Source: Phoronis ovalis (Eukaryota; Phoronida; Phoronidae). Taken from it: a stretch of DNA of 20,178 nucleotides. The translations under genes were made by a program, and so were the position numbers. The stretch covers positions 1-20,178 of the forward strand of contig JAOXYB010006123.1 of the NCBI GenBank assembly GCA_028565635.1, written 5' to 3'. Every line of letters begins with the position of its first letter. Positions within the stretch are counted from its first letter, which is position 1. This document shows, piece after piece, positions 12,001 through 18,250 of this stretch. A model generated the notes under the pieces. That model was not told the DNA's origin, searched no databases, and saw only the letters and a program-made list of their open reading frames with translations.

Positions 12001-15000
12001 ATTCTAATAGCTACCCATACTTTCATATACTTGTATGAACACATTGCTAGTAAAAATGAAAATGAAATACCTCACAAGACAATTTCAAAACTTGTAGTGC
12101 TACTGAAAAAAAAAATGGACATTATTTAGAATGTAGTTAAACTTTAATTTAAAAGATAGATAACAATCACAGCATTTTGAACTACATTGCTCTGAATGAA
12201 GTCTTCATTATTTGCAATATTTCAGGCTGGATGTGTTCATTTTCCGCCAGTCTCACAGTGTGATGTGCGAGTGTTAATGTTGATGTATAGCAAAAGAAAG
12301 AAATCATTTATAGGTTTGATTCCTAATGACCAGAATGCAGTCATGAATGGGATCAAACAAGTTGTTTTAAGGACTAAACAGAGTCAACAAGAACAGCAAC
12401 AACTAAGAGGAATGATTCTACAGCAGCAACCCCAACAACCGGTTTGTAAAAAAAACACTTTTTTGTTGCTTTGTTAAGTATTTGAATTCAGTGGCTCAGA
12501 CTCTTGCTACATGAACAGTTTTGATACATGTGTGTGTGTGTGTGTTGACAGTTGTATTCTTGAAAATTTCGTTTAACCAATGGCAGTGTGTCTTTGTAGG
12601 GTTTTTACATGCAAGTGTGAAATACATGCGTTTTGCATTATACACATGAACCAGTCTATTATTATAAGGTTTAGAAAGATGTCAAGCAACAGACTTAGAT
12701 ACCGTAACACTGAAATGAGATTTCATGCACTATACGTTATACATAGCCATTTTCACAATATTTCAAGTTTATCAAGATTGGCACTCTGTTTGACAATCCT
12801 GGACATTTTTGATATCTGTAGTACTGTTATTAAAAATTTAAGCAGAACTGTAGGCAAAGTGATTTATAGGTATTACGATAATTTTAGATAAATTTGCAAG
12901 TTGACCCAACATGTTTAAAAAAAAATGTATTAGTCACTTTGTAGAAGATATTTGAGGCTATCCCATACTATTCAACTTACAATTCCTCATTTTTGCTTTA
13001 CACTCAAATAATAATAACTATAATTTATAGTAGTAGTAGTAATGACAAGAATAATAGCCATCATCAGCAGGTTTTGGCTCTTTGGCAAAGTTAAACATAC
13101 AAAACTATAAGTAAAAACTCTATTTTGGTGTGACTACAGGTTTGAATATGTTGTTTTACAGCTGCAGCAAGTTTTAGCTGGTAGTGCTGGATTTGGATTG
13201 CAACAGCCACAACAACAACAACAACAACAGCAACAGCAGTCCCAGCAGCAGGTTTGAAAAATCTTCATTCTGGTTACTGACTTTCTGTAACACCTTCTGG
13301 TAGGATTGTCCCTTCTGGAACTTTTTAGTGGTATTGGCTGCATTGTGATACTGTACTGTGTATAATCTAAAACAAAGAAATTGTGGTCAGTCTAAAATCA
13401 CATGATAAGGGGGAATGCAATCAGACCCCAGTGTTGAATTTACTTAATATATGTCAATCACAAAGTAACTTGGCTGTGTCATTCCAACACCCCAGTAGAT
13501 ATAAAGTTAAACTTTGCCAAAATTAACTTCAAATAGAGATTTCCAAAAAACTGTTTCAGATTTTAAAATTTTATATTGTTCAAAAGTTATGACTTTCCAA
13601 AATTTAACTGCCAGAAATTTTTCATTATTTCTGACACCCATTTCTTTAGATGCACGTCATTTCAGGACTAAGAAGAATTTCAAAAATCTGAGACATATTA
13701 TTAGAGTTTCTAGTTGGAAGTTTGGCTAAATTTTAGCTTAGTATCTGCAAGGGTATTTTTGGAACTTTATGTGAGGTTTTACCCAAAATAGTCCCCTTAC
13801 TGATTACATAATCATATGATAGATAAGTAATTGAATTTTTCATAATCCTTAAGTGAATACCTTTCCAAAAATATATACTTTTATTTGTATATTTTTTCAT
13901 TAAATTACCCAAGATTCGAATCAAATACATGTGAATAACTTGTCCTGAACGGGTCCTGCCCCCTTAAAATATAACCAGGTAGAACACAAAGGATAGGTAC
14001 AAATGTATTTCAAAAAATTCTGAAATAAAGACATATAGTATATCTTTCAGCTACAGCAAGTTTTGGCTGGTGGTACCGGATTTAACATGCAGCAACAGCA
14101 GCCTCAACAGCAGGTTTGTAAAGCACTTCCATATTATTCTCTTTACACTATTTTTCAATGTTCTTAGTAACTCTAATTACATTTCAGCGTGGCTGCAGTT
14201 CACATTTATTAGGCTTTGGTTCCAAGGTGGATTAGATTGGGCTGCAAAAATCCTAACTGTGATTTTAACCATTCTATTACTCAGGAACATTTTAGGTGAG
14301 TGCAATACAAGATGCTATATCATTATGAAAGGTATTGTAAACTATATAAACTTTTGCTTTGTTTACTAGGTCATGTTTGCTCAGGATAACAGTAATCTTG
14401 GAGCTAGTGCTGGTCAGCAGATATCTCTAACAACTATGGCAGGTCAGATGCCTAATACTTCCACGCCACAGGTATGTCTGACTGCTGCATCTCTATCTCT
14501 TTAACCTAATCAATTATTTGACGTTATATTTTGCAAAGAAAATATAATAAATGTATATTGTATGTCATGCAAGTGCAGCAGGAAAACATAATTAGGATTT
14601 TGTCAGCACATTACAATAACTGCATACATTTTTTTTTTTTTAGCATTACCAACATAAAATTAAATGCTTTTACCATAGTATTTTTATCATTTGTTTATTC
14701 ATTTTAACGAGTAACTTGTATAAGATAAAATATAAAATTGAGGAGAAATTTCTATAATGATATCAGCAGATATACTATGTGAACTATGTATGAATACTCC
14801 AAATAAGCATTAACAAAAAATTCTGCCCATGTAGGTGCAAGCATTAAATCAAGAGCTAAGACTAGCACAAGCCAGAGAGGTTCAGCTAAGACAACAAGAA
14901 CAAAAAAGACAACAGCTGCTAGGTATGGAGATGTGTTGATAAATTATTAGTTTGTTAGGTTGTGTATTGTTTTATAAAAGAATGCATAGATATTAAACTT

Positions 15001-16403
15001 TATTGCAGCACTGTACATAGATGTGTTTTCCAAATTTCACTACAGAAGGCTAAGCAAACAGAATAGTATACTTTGTGAATAAAATGGTATTTAGTATACT
15101 GCAAATAGAATAAAGTGATTACTTATTCTCTCAGAAGTGTCTACGGTTATCCATGTATTTAGTATTTAAATGTTAGGCCTAGTCCCAAATCTCACATTTT
15201 TCTCAGTAGCTATCTGGTCGATGAGACTTGATGATCAAACTAATAAGGGTCATATTAGAAGTAAGCATATCACTAAAAAGTACTTTCATCCTCAGGACCT
15301 AGGGACCTATTAAGGTAGTTATGCAAGTATTAAAGATACCTTGCTTGTTAAAATAAATATAATTTGTACCTAAACACATACCTTTTGAATTTAGATGATA
15401 ATACCAAATCTTTCATGGTCAAAAACATATCGACAGGCAGTTTAATTCCTAGAATATATTATTTGCTTCTGTACATACCAACAAAAGTGCTAATGTTAAT
15501 TTCCTGTTGAAGAAAGTGAAATTATAGCAAAGCAACTGTTGGATACCATCATGTAAAGCACTTCAGAATTATTTACCTGAAATTCATTGAACAAATGAGC
15601 TTGATAATCTTTGTCCTCCAACTTATATGAATGTGACTTCAATAAATCTGACAGTAAGTTCATTACACAGTGCGACTATAGTGTTGATGTGAACTGCAAC
15701 AGTATCGGATAGTTTATGTATATTTCAGAATATGAGAATCTGTAAGGAATATAAACACATACTTACCTGTCTTGCTGTCTGAATTTTTTCAAAATCAAAT
15801 CAATCTGAAATTGATTTGGCACGATATTCATTTTCAGTTTTTTTCCTGATCAAGTCTAAGCTGATTATTTAATAGTCTGGCATTGATATTGTATCCATAC
15901 CATTTGTTTAACAGCTCAACAAAGACAGCAACAGCAGCAGTTGCAACAACAGAGACTACAACAGATGCCAGCAACAAATCCTAGTCAACAGCAACAAATG
16001 AGACAATTGTTACAGGTAGGTCATCACAAAATAAAAAGTTACACCATATTAAGGGTAATGTTGTGGGCTGATGCAAAACATGCTACTGAATGGAGAGTTG
16101 TTTGTGAGTATCATTTGTGCATTTTCAAGTGTTTATTTCATGCTAAGATGGAAACAGATTCATAAAAAAATTAAAATCAAAATGCAAATATTAAAAGGCA
16201 TGAAAAGGTTTAAAATATTTTCACCAATCTTACAGCATCGTCAGCTAATGCAGCAACAGCAGCAACAACAGCAAAGACAACAACAAATTTTGCAGCAAAG
16301 ACAACCTCAGCCTGGGCAAGTTTTGATGCATCAAGGATTAGGCCAACCAACACAACAACCACCTCAAAATTTAATGCAGGATGATTTCTTTGACCTCATG
16401 TAA
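2965..16403 (+). CDS. MED25: Mediator complex subunit 25 (MED25), 20 exons, 5' end missing
   Basis: MED25 sits in the Mediator tail in the nucleus; its N-terminal vWA domain docks it on Mediator and its ACID domain binds activation domains of transcription factors. The 20 exons are 2965-3010, 4247-4371, 5438-5536, 5813-5933, 6306-6453, 7200-7295, 7605-7691, 8064-8212, 8328-8442, 9174-9691, 10377-10524, 10941-11046, 11352-11520, 12226-12441, 13162-13251, 14051-14113, 14370-14471, 14835-14922, 15915-16015 and 16236-16403. They total 2755 nt, all GT-AG and in phase, giving about 917 residues. Numbered from the first full codon (Tyr at 2966): vWA about 1-178, Gln/Ser/Pro-rich linker 180-545, ACID about 546-705, Gln-rich tail 706-917. 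The human protein is about 750 residues, so this one is longer, mainly in the linker and tail. The first exon, with the start codon and first vWA strand, was not found. Identity rests on recalled family similarity. Confidence 0.95.
3011..4246 (+). other. MED25 intron carrying diverged repeats
   Basis: GTGAGT...TTTAACAG intron of 1236 bp. Its middle holds three diverged copies of a ~110-bp unit (3418-3972); the rest is AT-rich without recognisable content. Confidence 0.85.
3418..3972. repeat. Three diverged copies of a ~110-bp interspersed repeat
   Basis: Copies lie at about 3418-3522, 3541-3656 and 3845-3972. The shared order of blocks is: ATAAC(A/T)G(T/C)TTCAGTTTT (last two copies), GATCAGCTT(C/T)ATATT, GGTACAG(G)TTAAATACAGG, TAATTTTGA(C/T)C, GATCACTT, ATATGGC(C/T)GACTGGC and CCATGTTTGTTCC. 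About 190 bp of unrelated sequence separates the second and third copies. No terminal repeats, target duplication or coding capacity were recognised, so the class is unknown; similar diverged blocks are common in lophotrochozoan introns (recalled, not checked). Confidence 0.7.
4247..4371 (+). CDS. MED25: MED25 exon (vWA part 2)
   Basis: Starts after TTTAACAG in phase 0 and ends with two bases of a codon before GTAAGT. It encodes residues 16-56, including [14 protein letters not shown], which matches the MED25 segment with the second core beta strand and the conserved DCAPE turn. It continues through a helix ending VLQWMNNI. Confidence 0.93.
5071..5079. repeat. Left 9-bp target-site duplication
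   Basis: AGTGTTAAT, identical to 5354-5362, immediately outside the left inverted terminus. Confidence 0.82.
5080..5353. mobile_element. Non-autonomous Mutator-like DNA transposon (MITE)
   Basis: A 274-bp insert with inverted termini CCGGGGCACTGACT (5080-5093) and AGTCAATGCCCCAG (5340-5353), which agree at 12 of 14 positions when paired. It is flanked on both sides by the identical 9-bp sequence AGTGTTAAT (5071-5079 and 5354-5362). A perfect 9-bp target duplication next to inverted termini is the usual signature of Mutator-like elements. The inside is richer in G runs than the host intron. It has only a 65-codon open frame (5098-5295) with no transposase motif, so it would need a transposase supplied in trans. 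Other superfamilies with 8-9 bp duplications, such as hAT or Merlin-like, are less likely but not excluded. Confidence 0.82.
5354..5362. repeat. Right 9-bp target-site duplication
   Basis: AGTGTTAAT, identical to 5071-5079, immediately outside the right inverted terminus. Confidence 0.82.
5438..5536 (+). CDS. MED25: MED25 exon (vWA part 3, GGGG-type loop)
   Basis: One base completes the Ser codon; then come 32 codons including [20 protein letters not shown] and FDDYKKLRE. This is the Gly-rich loop and following amphipathic helix of the vWA fold, where the family usually has a run of glycines then a conserved LSTALQLFDD-like helix. It ends with two bases of a split Asn codon before GTGAGT. 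Confidence 0.93.
5813..5933 (+). CDS. MED25: MED25 exon (vWA part 4)
   Basis: Follows a long T-rich tract and CAG. It encodes residues 90-130, including the core strand [11 protein letters not shown] and the helix [11 protein letters not shown], which correspond to the MED25 strand with CNSPPY and its following helix. The exon ends in phase 0 at GAG before GTAAAC. Confidence 0.92.
5934..6305 (+). other. MED25 intron, nothing recognised
   Basis: 372-bp GTAAAC...TTGCAG intron, AT-rich. The open frames that cross it into the adjacent exons are read-through, not separate genes. Confidence 0.85.
6306..6453 (+). CDS. MED25: MED25 exon (vWA part 5, end of domain)
   Basis: Begins in phase 0 after TTGCAG and encodes residues 131-179, including [16 protein letters not shown] and [12 protein letters not shown]. 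The ISPRK(I/L)PAL motif and the LVL-KGF/L ending are characteristic of the MED25 vWA C-terminus. It ends with one base of a split Glu codon before GTATGA. Confidence 0.94.
6454..7199 (+). other. MED25 intron, nothing recognised
   Basis: 746-bp GTATGA...TTTCAG intron. It holds a minus-strand open frame (6630-6821) and a 44-codon plus-strand open stretch near 6632, neither with a recognisable motif. Confidence 0.8.
7200..7295 (+). CDS. MED25: MED25 exon (start of linker)
   Basis: Phase-consistent exon (2 + 31 codons + 1 base) between CTCTTTCAG and GTATAC. It encodes a polar segment with [14 protein letters not shown], then [18 protein letters not shown] resembles a SUMO-type psi-K-x-E site, but that is only a motif match. 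There is no recognisable domain; it lies between the vWA and ACID domains. Confidence 0.85.
7296..8063 (+). other. Two MED25 introns (7296-7604 and 7692-8063), nothing recognised
   Basis: 309-bp and 372-bp AT-rich GT-AG introns flanking the exon at 7605-7691. No repeats or other genes were seen. Confidence 0.8.
7605..7691 (+). CDS. MED25: MED25 exon (linker)
   Basis: Phase-consistent exon (2 + 28 codons + 1 base) between TTTCTAG and GTAAGT. It encodes a Ser/Gly/Asn-rich disordered segment that includes [17 protein letters not shown]. It is accepted because both borders are good and the frame stays open across both junctions; there is no domain evidence. Confidence 0.8.
8064..8212 (+). CDS. 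MED25: MED25 exon (Gln/Pro/Ser linker)
   Basis: Between TTATTTTCAG and GTACTT, 2 bases + 49 codons, ending in phase 0. The product is rich in Gln, Pro, Ser, Thr and Met (for example [20 protein letters not shown]) and is likely disordered. It corresponds in position to the proline-rich linker of vertebrate MED25, with different composition. Confidence 0.85.
8328..8442 (+). CDS. MED25: MED25 exon (linker with predicted helix)
   Basis: Phase-0 start after TTTTTCAG; 38 codons + 1 base before GTATGT. A Pro/Gln stretch ([15 protein letters not shown]) is followed by [15 protein letters not shown], which looks like a short amphipathic helix in an otherwise disordered region. Whether it is conserved needs an alignment. 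Confidence 0.87.
8443..9173 (+). other. MED25 intron, nothing recognised
   Basis: 731-bp GTATGT...TTATAG intron before the large linker exon. AT-rich, with no clear repeat or open frame of interest. Confidence 0.85.
9174..9691 (+). CDS. MED25: MED25 large linker exon with heptad repeat
   Basis: This is the longest exon (518 nt, 2 + 172 codons), between ACTTATAG and GTACAC. It opens with a GRGGRG box that resembles a methylatable RGG motif, then a Ser/Pro/Gln stretch. Five consecutive units of the type (M/I)TSQ(P/S)Q(M/I) follow, and then more Gln/Ser/Met-rich sequence. Low-complexity coding of this kind evolves fast, so the exon length may differ between relatives. It ends in phase 0. An ATG at 9119 lies in the same frame upstream of the acceptor but is intronic. 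Confidence 0.9.
9377..9490 (+). repeat. Coding 21-bp tandem repeat, five heptad units
   Basis: Units start at 9377, 9398, 9419, 9440 and 9470. Four are 21 nt; the unit at 9440 is 30 nt because of an extra SQQ-type insertion. Each encodes (M/I)TSQ(P/S)Q(M/I) or a close variant, with DNA core ACATCACAACCACA diverging between units. A related MTTSQPQQ lies further downstream in the same exon. The frame is kept because the unit is a multiple of three. Confidence 0.85.
9866..9884. repeat. Perfect 9-1-9 palindrome inside the piggyBac-like element
   Basis: TACCCGGTA, one G, TACCGGGTA. It is a subterminal position where a transposase could bind; that role is inference. Confidence 0.85.
9910..9928. 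repeat. 8-3-8 palindrome, second copy
   Basis: TACCCGGT, spacer ATC, ACCGGGTA. Arms are identical to the first eight bases of the palindrome at 9866-9884, 44 bp away. Confidence 0.85.
10042..10143 (+). pseudogene. 33-codon open frame in the right half of the piggyBac-like element, possible transposase remnant
   Basis: ATG at 10042 to TAG at 10141, beginning [12 protein letters not shown] and Gly/Ser-rich afterwards. It runs across the right terminus and TTAA into host DNA. In a full-length parent the transposase start would lie further from the 3' end, so this could be the transposase N-terminus left after internal deletion, or chance. No catalytic residues are present. The basic start is the only hint. 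Confidence 0.25.
10377..10524 (+). CDS. MED25: MED25 exon (end of linker, start of ACID domain)
   Basis: Starts in phase 0 after TTATTCTAG, giving [11 protein letters not shown], then a polar helix-prone stretch ([19 protein letters not shown]). It ends QVWS plus one base of the Gly codon. The WSG tripeptide marks the start of the ACID/PTOV beta-barrel domain in MED25. Confidence 0.9.
10525..10940 (+). other. MED25 intron, nothing recognised
   Basis: 416-bp GTGAGG...CCCTTAG intron, without visible repeats or other coding signal. Confidence 0.85.
10941..11046 (+). CDS. MED25: MED25 exon (ACID domain, strand 1)
   Basis: 2 + 34 codons + 2 bases between TTCCCTTAG and GTAAGA. It encodes [20 protein letters not shown] followed by RSLACRVMV. 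The LEWQEK motif and the R-S-L-x-C-x-V strand are diagnostic of the ACID domain of MED25 and its relative PTOV1. The fusion to a vWA domain makes MED25 the right call. Confidence 0.95.
11047..11351 (+). other. MED25 intron, nothing recognised
   Basis: 305-bp GTAAGA...TTTTTCAG intron within the ACID domain coding region. No repeat or other gene seen. Confidence 0.85.
11352..11520 (+). CDS. MED25: MED25 exon (ACID domain, core)
   Basis: One base completes a Val codon; 56 codons follow, ending in phase 0 at CGACTG before GTAGGA. Visible motifs are [16 protein letters not shown], then [16 protein letters not shown] and [14 protein letters not shown]. These match the ACID helix and strands (WP-KL-MQ-IPQ-LL, LF-SR-V-F-F) in order. 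Confidence 0.95.
11521..12225 (+). other. MED25 intron, nothing recognised
   Basis: 705-bp GTAGGA...TATTTCAG intron, very AT-rich. The 73-codon open frame at 11531-11752 is chance. Confidence 0.85.
12226..12441 (+). CDS. MED25: MED25 exon (ACID end and first Gln-rich stretch)
   Basis: Exactly 72 codons, phase 0 at both ends, between TATTTCAG and GTTTGT. It starts [20 protein letters not shown], then [19 protein letters not shown] and KQVVLRTKQ. This is the final ACID strands and C-terminal helix, with the strongly conserved F-GLIP-DQ motif. After residue ~705 it becomes Gln-rich and ends ILQQQPQQP. An ATG at 12196 in the same frame is intronic. Confidence 0.95.
12442..13161 (+). other. MED25 intron with short microsatellites
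   Basis: 720-bp GTTTGT...TTTACAG intron. It contains a (TG)8-type run at about 12529-12545 and a short TAG trinucleotide run near 13030-13040. The 103-codon open frame at 12580-12891 has no recognisable motif. Confidence 0.8.
12529..12545. repeat. (TG)n microsatellite
   Basis: About eight TG dinucleotides in a row; short, likely polymorphic in length. Confidence 0.8.
13162..13251 (+). CDS. MED25: MED25 Gln-rich tail exon, copy 1 of duplicated LQQVLAG exon
   Basis: Exactly 30 codons, phase 0/0, between TTTTACAG and GTTTGA. It encodes [16 protein letters not shown], then ten consecutive Gln (CAA x6, CAG, CAA, CAG, CAG), Ser and three Gln. The exon at 14051-14113 begins with the same seven residues and is probably a duplicate. 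The mixed CAA/CAG tract is a coding microsatellite whose length may vary between individuals. Confidence 0.85.
13252..14050 (+). other. MED25 intron between the two duplicated tail exons
   Basis: 799-bp GTTTGA...CTTTCAG intron. Most of it is the possible TA-flanked element at 13406-13966. The open frames inside (13514-13729 plus, 13733-13930 minus) show no known motif. Confidence 0.8.
13406..13966. mobile_element. Possible TA-flanked inverted-terminus element (weak)
   Basis: TAAGGGGG (13406-13413) and CCCCCTTA (13959-13966) are perfect 8-bp inverted partners about 550 bp apart in an AT-rich intron where runs of five G or C are rare. TA at both outer edges would suit a Tc1/mariner-like target duplication. 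The pairing does not extend clearly beyond eight bases, and there is no transposase, so chance is a real alternative. Confidence 0.3.
14051..14113 (+). CDS. MED25: MED25 Gln-rich tail exon, copy 2 of duplicated LQQVLAG exon
   Basis: Exactly 21 codons, phase 0/0, between TATCTTTCAG and GTTTGT. It encodes [21 protein letters not shown]. Alignment with the exon at 13162 keeps LQQVLAG, then G-F at the same spacing, then Gln. The donor GTTTG(T/A) is also shared. It lacks the long Gln run of copy 1. Being a multiple of three with matching phases, it could be skipped without a frameshift. Confidence 0.83.
14370..14471 (+). CDS. MED25: MED25 tail exon (Ser/Thr/Gly/Gln)
   Basis: Exactly 34 codons, phase 0/0, between TTTACTAG and GTATGT. 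It encodes [20 protein letters not shown] and then [14 protein letters not shown]. No domain is seen. It is accepted because both splice sites are good and the frame joins the neighbouring exons. Confidence 0.82.
14472..14834 (+). other. MED25 intron, nothing recognised
   Basis: 363-bp GTATGT...ATGTAG intron with a run of about 11 T near 14630-14641. No other feature. Confidence 0.85.
14835..14922 (+). CDS. MED25: MED25 tail exon (charged Gln/Arg helix)
   Basis: 29 codons + 1 base between CCCATGTAG and GTATGG. It encodes [20 protein letters not shown] and then QEQKRQQLL, a strongly helix-forming, coiled-coil-like segment rich in Gln, Arg and Leu. Confidence 0.85.
14923..15914 (+). other. MED25 intron, nothing recognised
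   Basis: 992-bp GTATGG...TTAACAG intron. I found no repeat pair, transposon ends or other coding signal. Confidence 0.8.
15915..16015 (+). CDS. MED25: MED25 tail exon with degenerate LxxLL box
   Basis: 2 + 33 codons between TTTAACAG and GTAGGT. A Gln-rich segment ([18 protein letters not shown]) is followed by [16 protein letters not shown]. Its position and the NP-x-Q context match the vertebrate MED25 LxxLL (nuclear-receptor box) region, but here the first Leu position is Met (MRQLL). Confidence 0.88.
16236..16403 (+). CDS. MED25: MED25 last coding exon, C-terminus and stop
   Basis: 55 codons plus TAA, starting in phase 0 after ATCTTACAG. It encodes HRQLMQ, a run of eight Gln, more Gln/Pro/Leu-rich sequence, GLGQP, and the terminal [11 protein letters not shown]. 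Vertebrate MED25 also ends in a short acidic/hydrophobic tip after a GLGQP-containing region, which supports this as the true end. The stop is at 16401-16403. Confidence 0.93.
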   Translation, partial: HRQLMQQQQQQQQRQQQILQQRQPQPGQVLMHQGLGQPTQQPPQNLMQDDFFDLM

Positions 16404-17287
16404 ATCATTCTAGACATAGGATTTTATTTCAAATTTTGACGCAATGAATATATTATACATTGAGTATCGATAGTACTGCAAGAAATATTGCCAAAGTAGG
16501 TACCACACAACCCATTTTCCTGATATAATTTTGATATTATATAATTCATACTTGATACAGTGACGTTCAAAATGCATGTTGACTAACAGTAAATATTTAT
16601 TTCTGTGATTCGATTTAGTTATACAGTCTCTGAAAAAGAATTCGAAGATGGAATGGATAGATCAGTATCTGTTGTGCATAAAACAGTGTTATTATTTTCA
16701 ATGTATGGGATTCATTCATTCTAATCCAAAATATTTTTGTGAAGAATTGTGTCTACCAAATAGCTAATTGTATAAAAATATAAAACTTCATCTCAAAGAA
16801 AGTACAAATCATGCTGTGTATGAGCTATCACCATTATTTTGAAATTTGAATTTTGGTGTTTCTTTATAAAAATATCATTGCTCGTGAAGTATCCAACATA
16901 TGTATTTTCTTGTTGTTCATCTGTGTTGTGTTTTGGATACGTTTTGTATATTTGTCCATATTTAAACAGGACACATGGATTATTTATATCATGTTTATTA
17001 TTATACTTGTTGAAATTTATTAATTATTTCAAAGACATTTACAACGAGAAAAATCCAAAGATATATTAAAAATTTTCATTTAAAACTGTATAAAAGAAAA
17101 TACTTTTAGCAAGAACCATAACATTTGACTTTAAATGTAGTTTATTATGTGACAAACAGTTGCAGGCGCTACTTATGAACAATAATATCACTTTGACAAA
17201 AGTGAAATCTTATTGAATTATGTATATTTAGATGTATTAAATATTTGTTAGGCTACCTAATATCCTTTCAATCTTCTTGGTACAGCT

Positions 17288-17422
17288 AAATAACAGAAGT
17301 CAATGAATGCCTGTAGATTTGTGTATATTTTGATGTAAGCATTTGTTGACTTGCATTATTTCATTGTTCTTGCATGTAAATAACAGAAGTCAGTGAATGT
17401 TTATTGACTTACATTATTTCAT
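17288..17422. repeat. Imperfect direct repeat in the MED25 3' flank
   Basis: Copy 1 (17288-17364) and copy 2 (17378-17422) share AAATAACAGAAGTCA(A/G)TGAATG and, after an extra ~33 bp present only in copy 1, TTGACTT(G/A)CATTATTTCAT. It looks like a local duplication with a later deletion or insertion. Confidence 0.75.
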
Positions 17423-17677
17423 ACATTTAGAAGTAAGAAGAATGAAGTACTATAAGTTTACCTATAGTATTGCGATTATTGAAGTGAACAATCTTTGTAC
17501 GACTCATATTTTGTTTAATAAAATCTTGGTGAAACTACTATAACATGTCCATACAAAGGAAGATATTGGTATTCACAAGGCATAAAATGAAATATATTCT
17601 ATAATTGTGCTTAAACCTTGCATGTTATGGAAATTCAAGCTAATGAATTTGTGTCTTCAAAGTTTCATCTCTGAACA

Positions 17678-17683
17678 AATAAA
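17678..17683 (+). terminator. Candidate poly(A) signal of MED25
   Basis: AATAAA 1275 bp past the stop codon. An earlier AATAAA is at 17517-17522. Transcript data would decide which is used. Confidence 0.35.
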
Positions 17684-18225
17684 GAATGCTTGCCATGCGA
17701 TCTATTTGGTAAATTACAAAGGCTTCCGACTTTGACATGCCAGTGTGGGTATTTACAATGAACAAAATTTTGACACTATTTGCCTATAGGCAACTACAGC
17801 AGTTCAAAAATCTTGAAAGAGGAAATTTTCTCTGGCATAACGAGAAGGACAAAACCCCAAAAATTATTAATGTTATTTTGTGCATTTAAAATATCTTTCT
17901 AATGTACCAGACTTAAAAAGAACCGCAAATCTGTATCAGTTGTAACTGTTGTTTCACGCTGTATCAAGAAGTCAATTAAAAAGTTGTGAAAACTTTGGTC
18001 ATGATTTTACGATGCAGAAGTAAACAATTTAAGTATATTGAAAGTTTTCGGTTCTTCTTGATAAGAGTATTGTTCTTTTGCTTGTATATATTGCTTTTGT
18101 ATTAAAGTACAAACAGTCATGTATTAAATATGATATTATTCGAAAGTTTAAGTTATTTTTAATAACGTAGACCTAGATGTGCATTACTTAGTGCAAATGT
18201 ACTGGGCTTTAAATGAAGATGCCAA

Positions 18226-18231
18226 AATAAA
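18226..18231 (+). terminator. Candidate distal poly(A) signal of MED25
   Basis: AATAAA followed within 30 bp by a strongly T-rich stretch (18231-18260), the downstream composition expected of a cleavage site. Confidence 0.35.
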
Positions 18232-18250
18232 TATTTATTTCTTAATTTTT

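Larger units (their letters stand above)
16404..18250 (+). other. MED25 3' UTR and downstream flank
   Basis: AT-rich, no coding signal; the 76-codon open frame at 16839-17069 is chance. AATAAA occurs at 17517-17522, 17678-17683 and 18226-18231, so the 3' UTR is probably 1.1-1.9 kb with alternative ends. A partial direct repeat lies at 17288-17422. Confidence 0.55.

Noticed and set aside
13134-13343. Minus-strand Cys-rich frame with a run of Cys
   Set aside because: It is the antisense shadow of the CAA/CAG glutamine tract in the MED25 exon at 13162-13251.
16839-17069. 76-codon open frame after the MED25 stop
   Set aside because: Lies in the 3' UTR, hydrophobic AT-driven composition, no motif.
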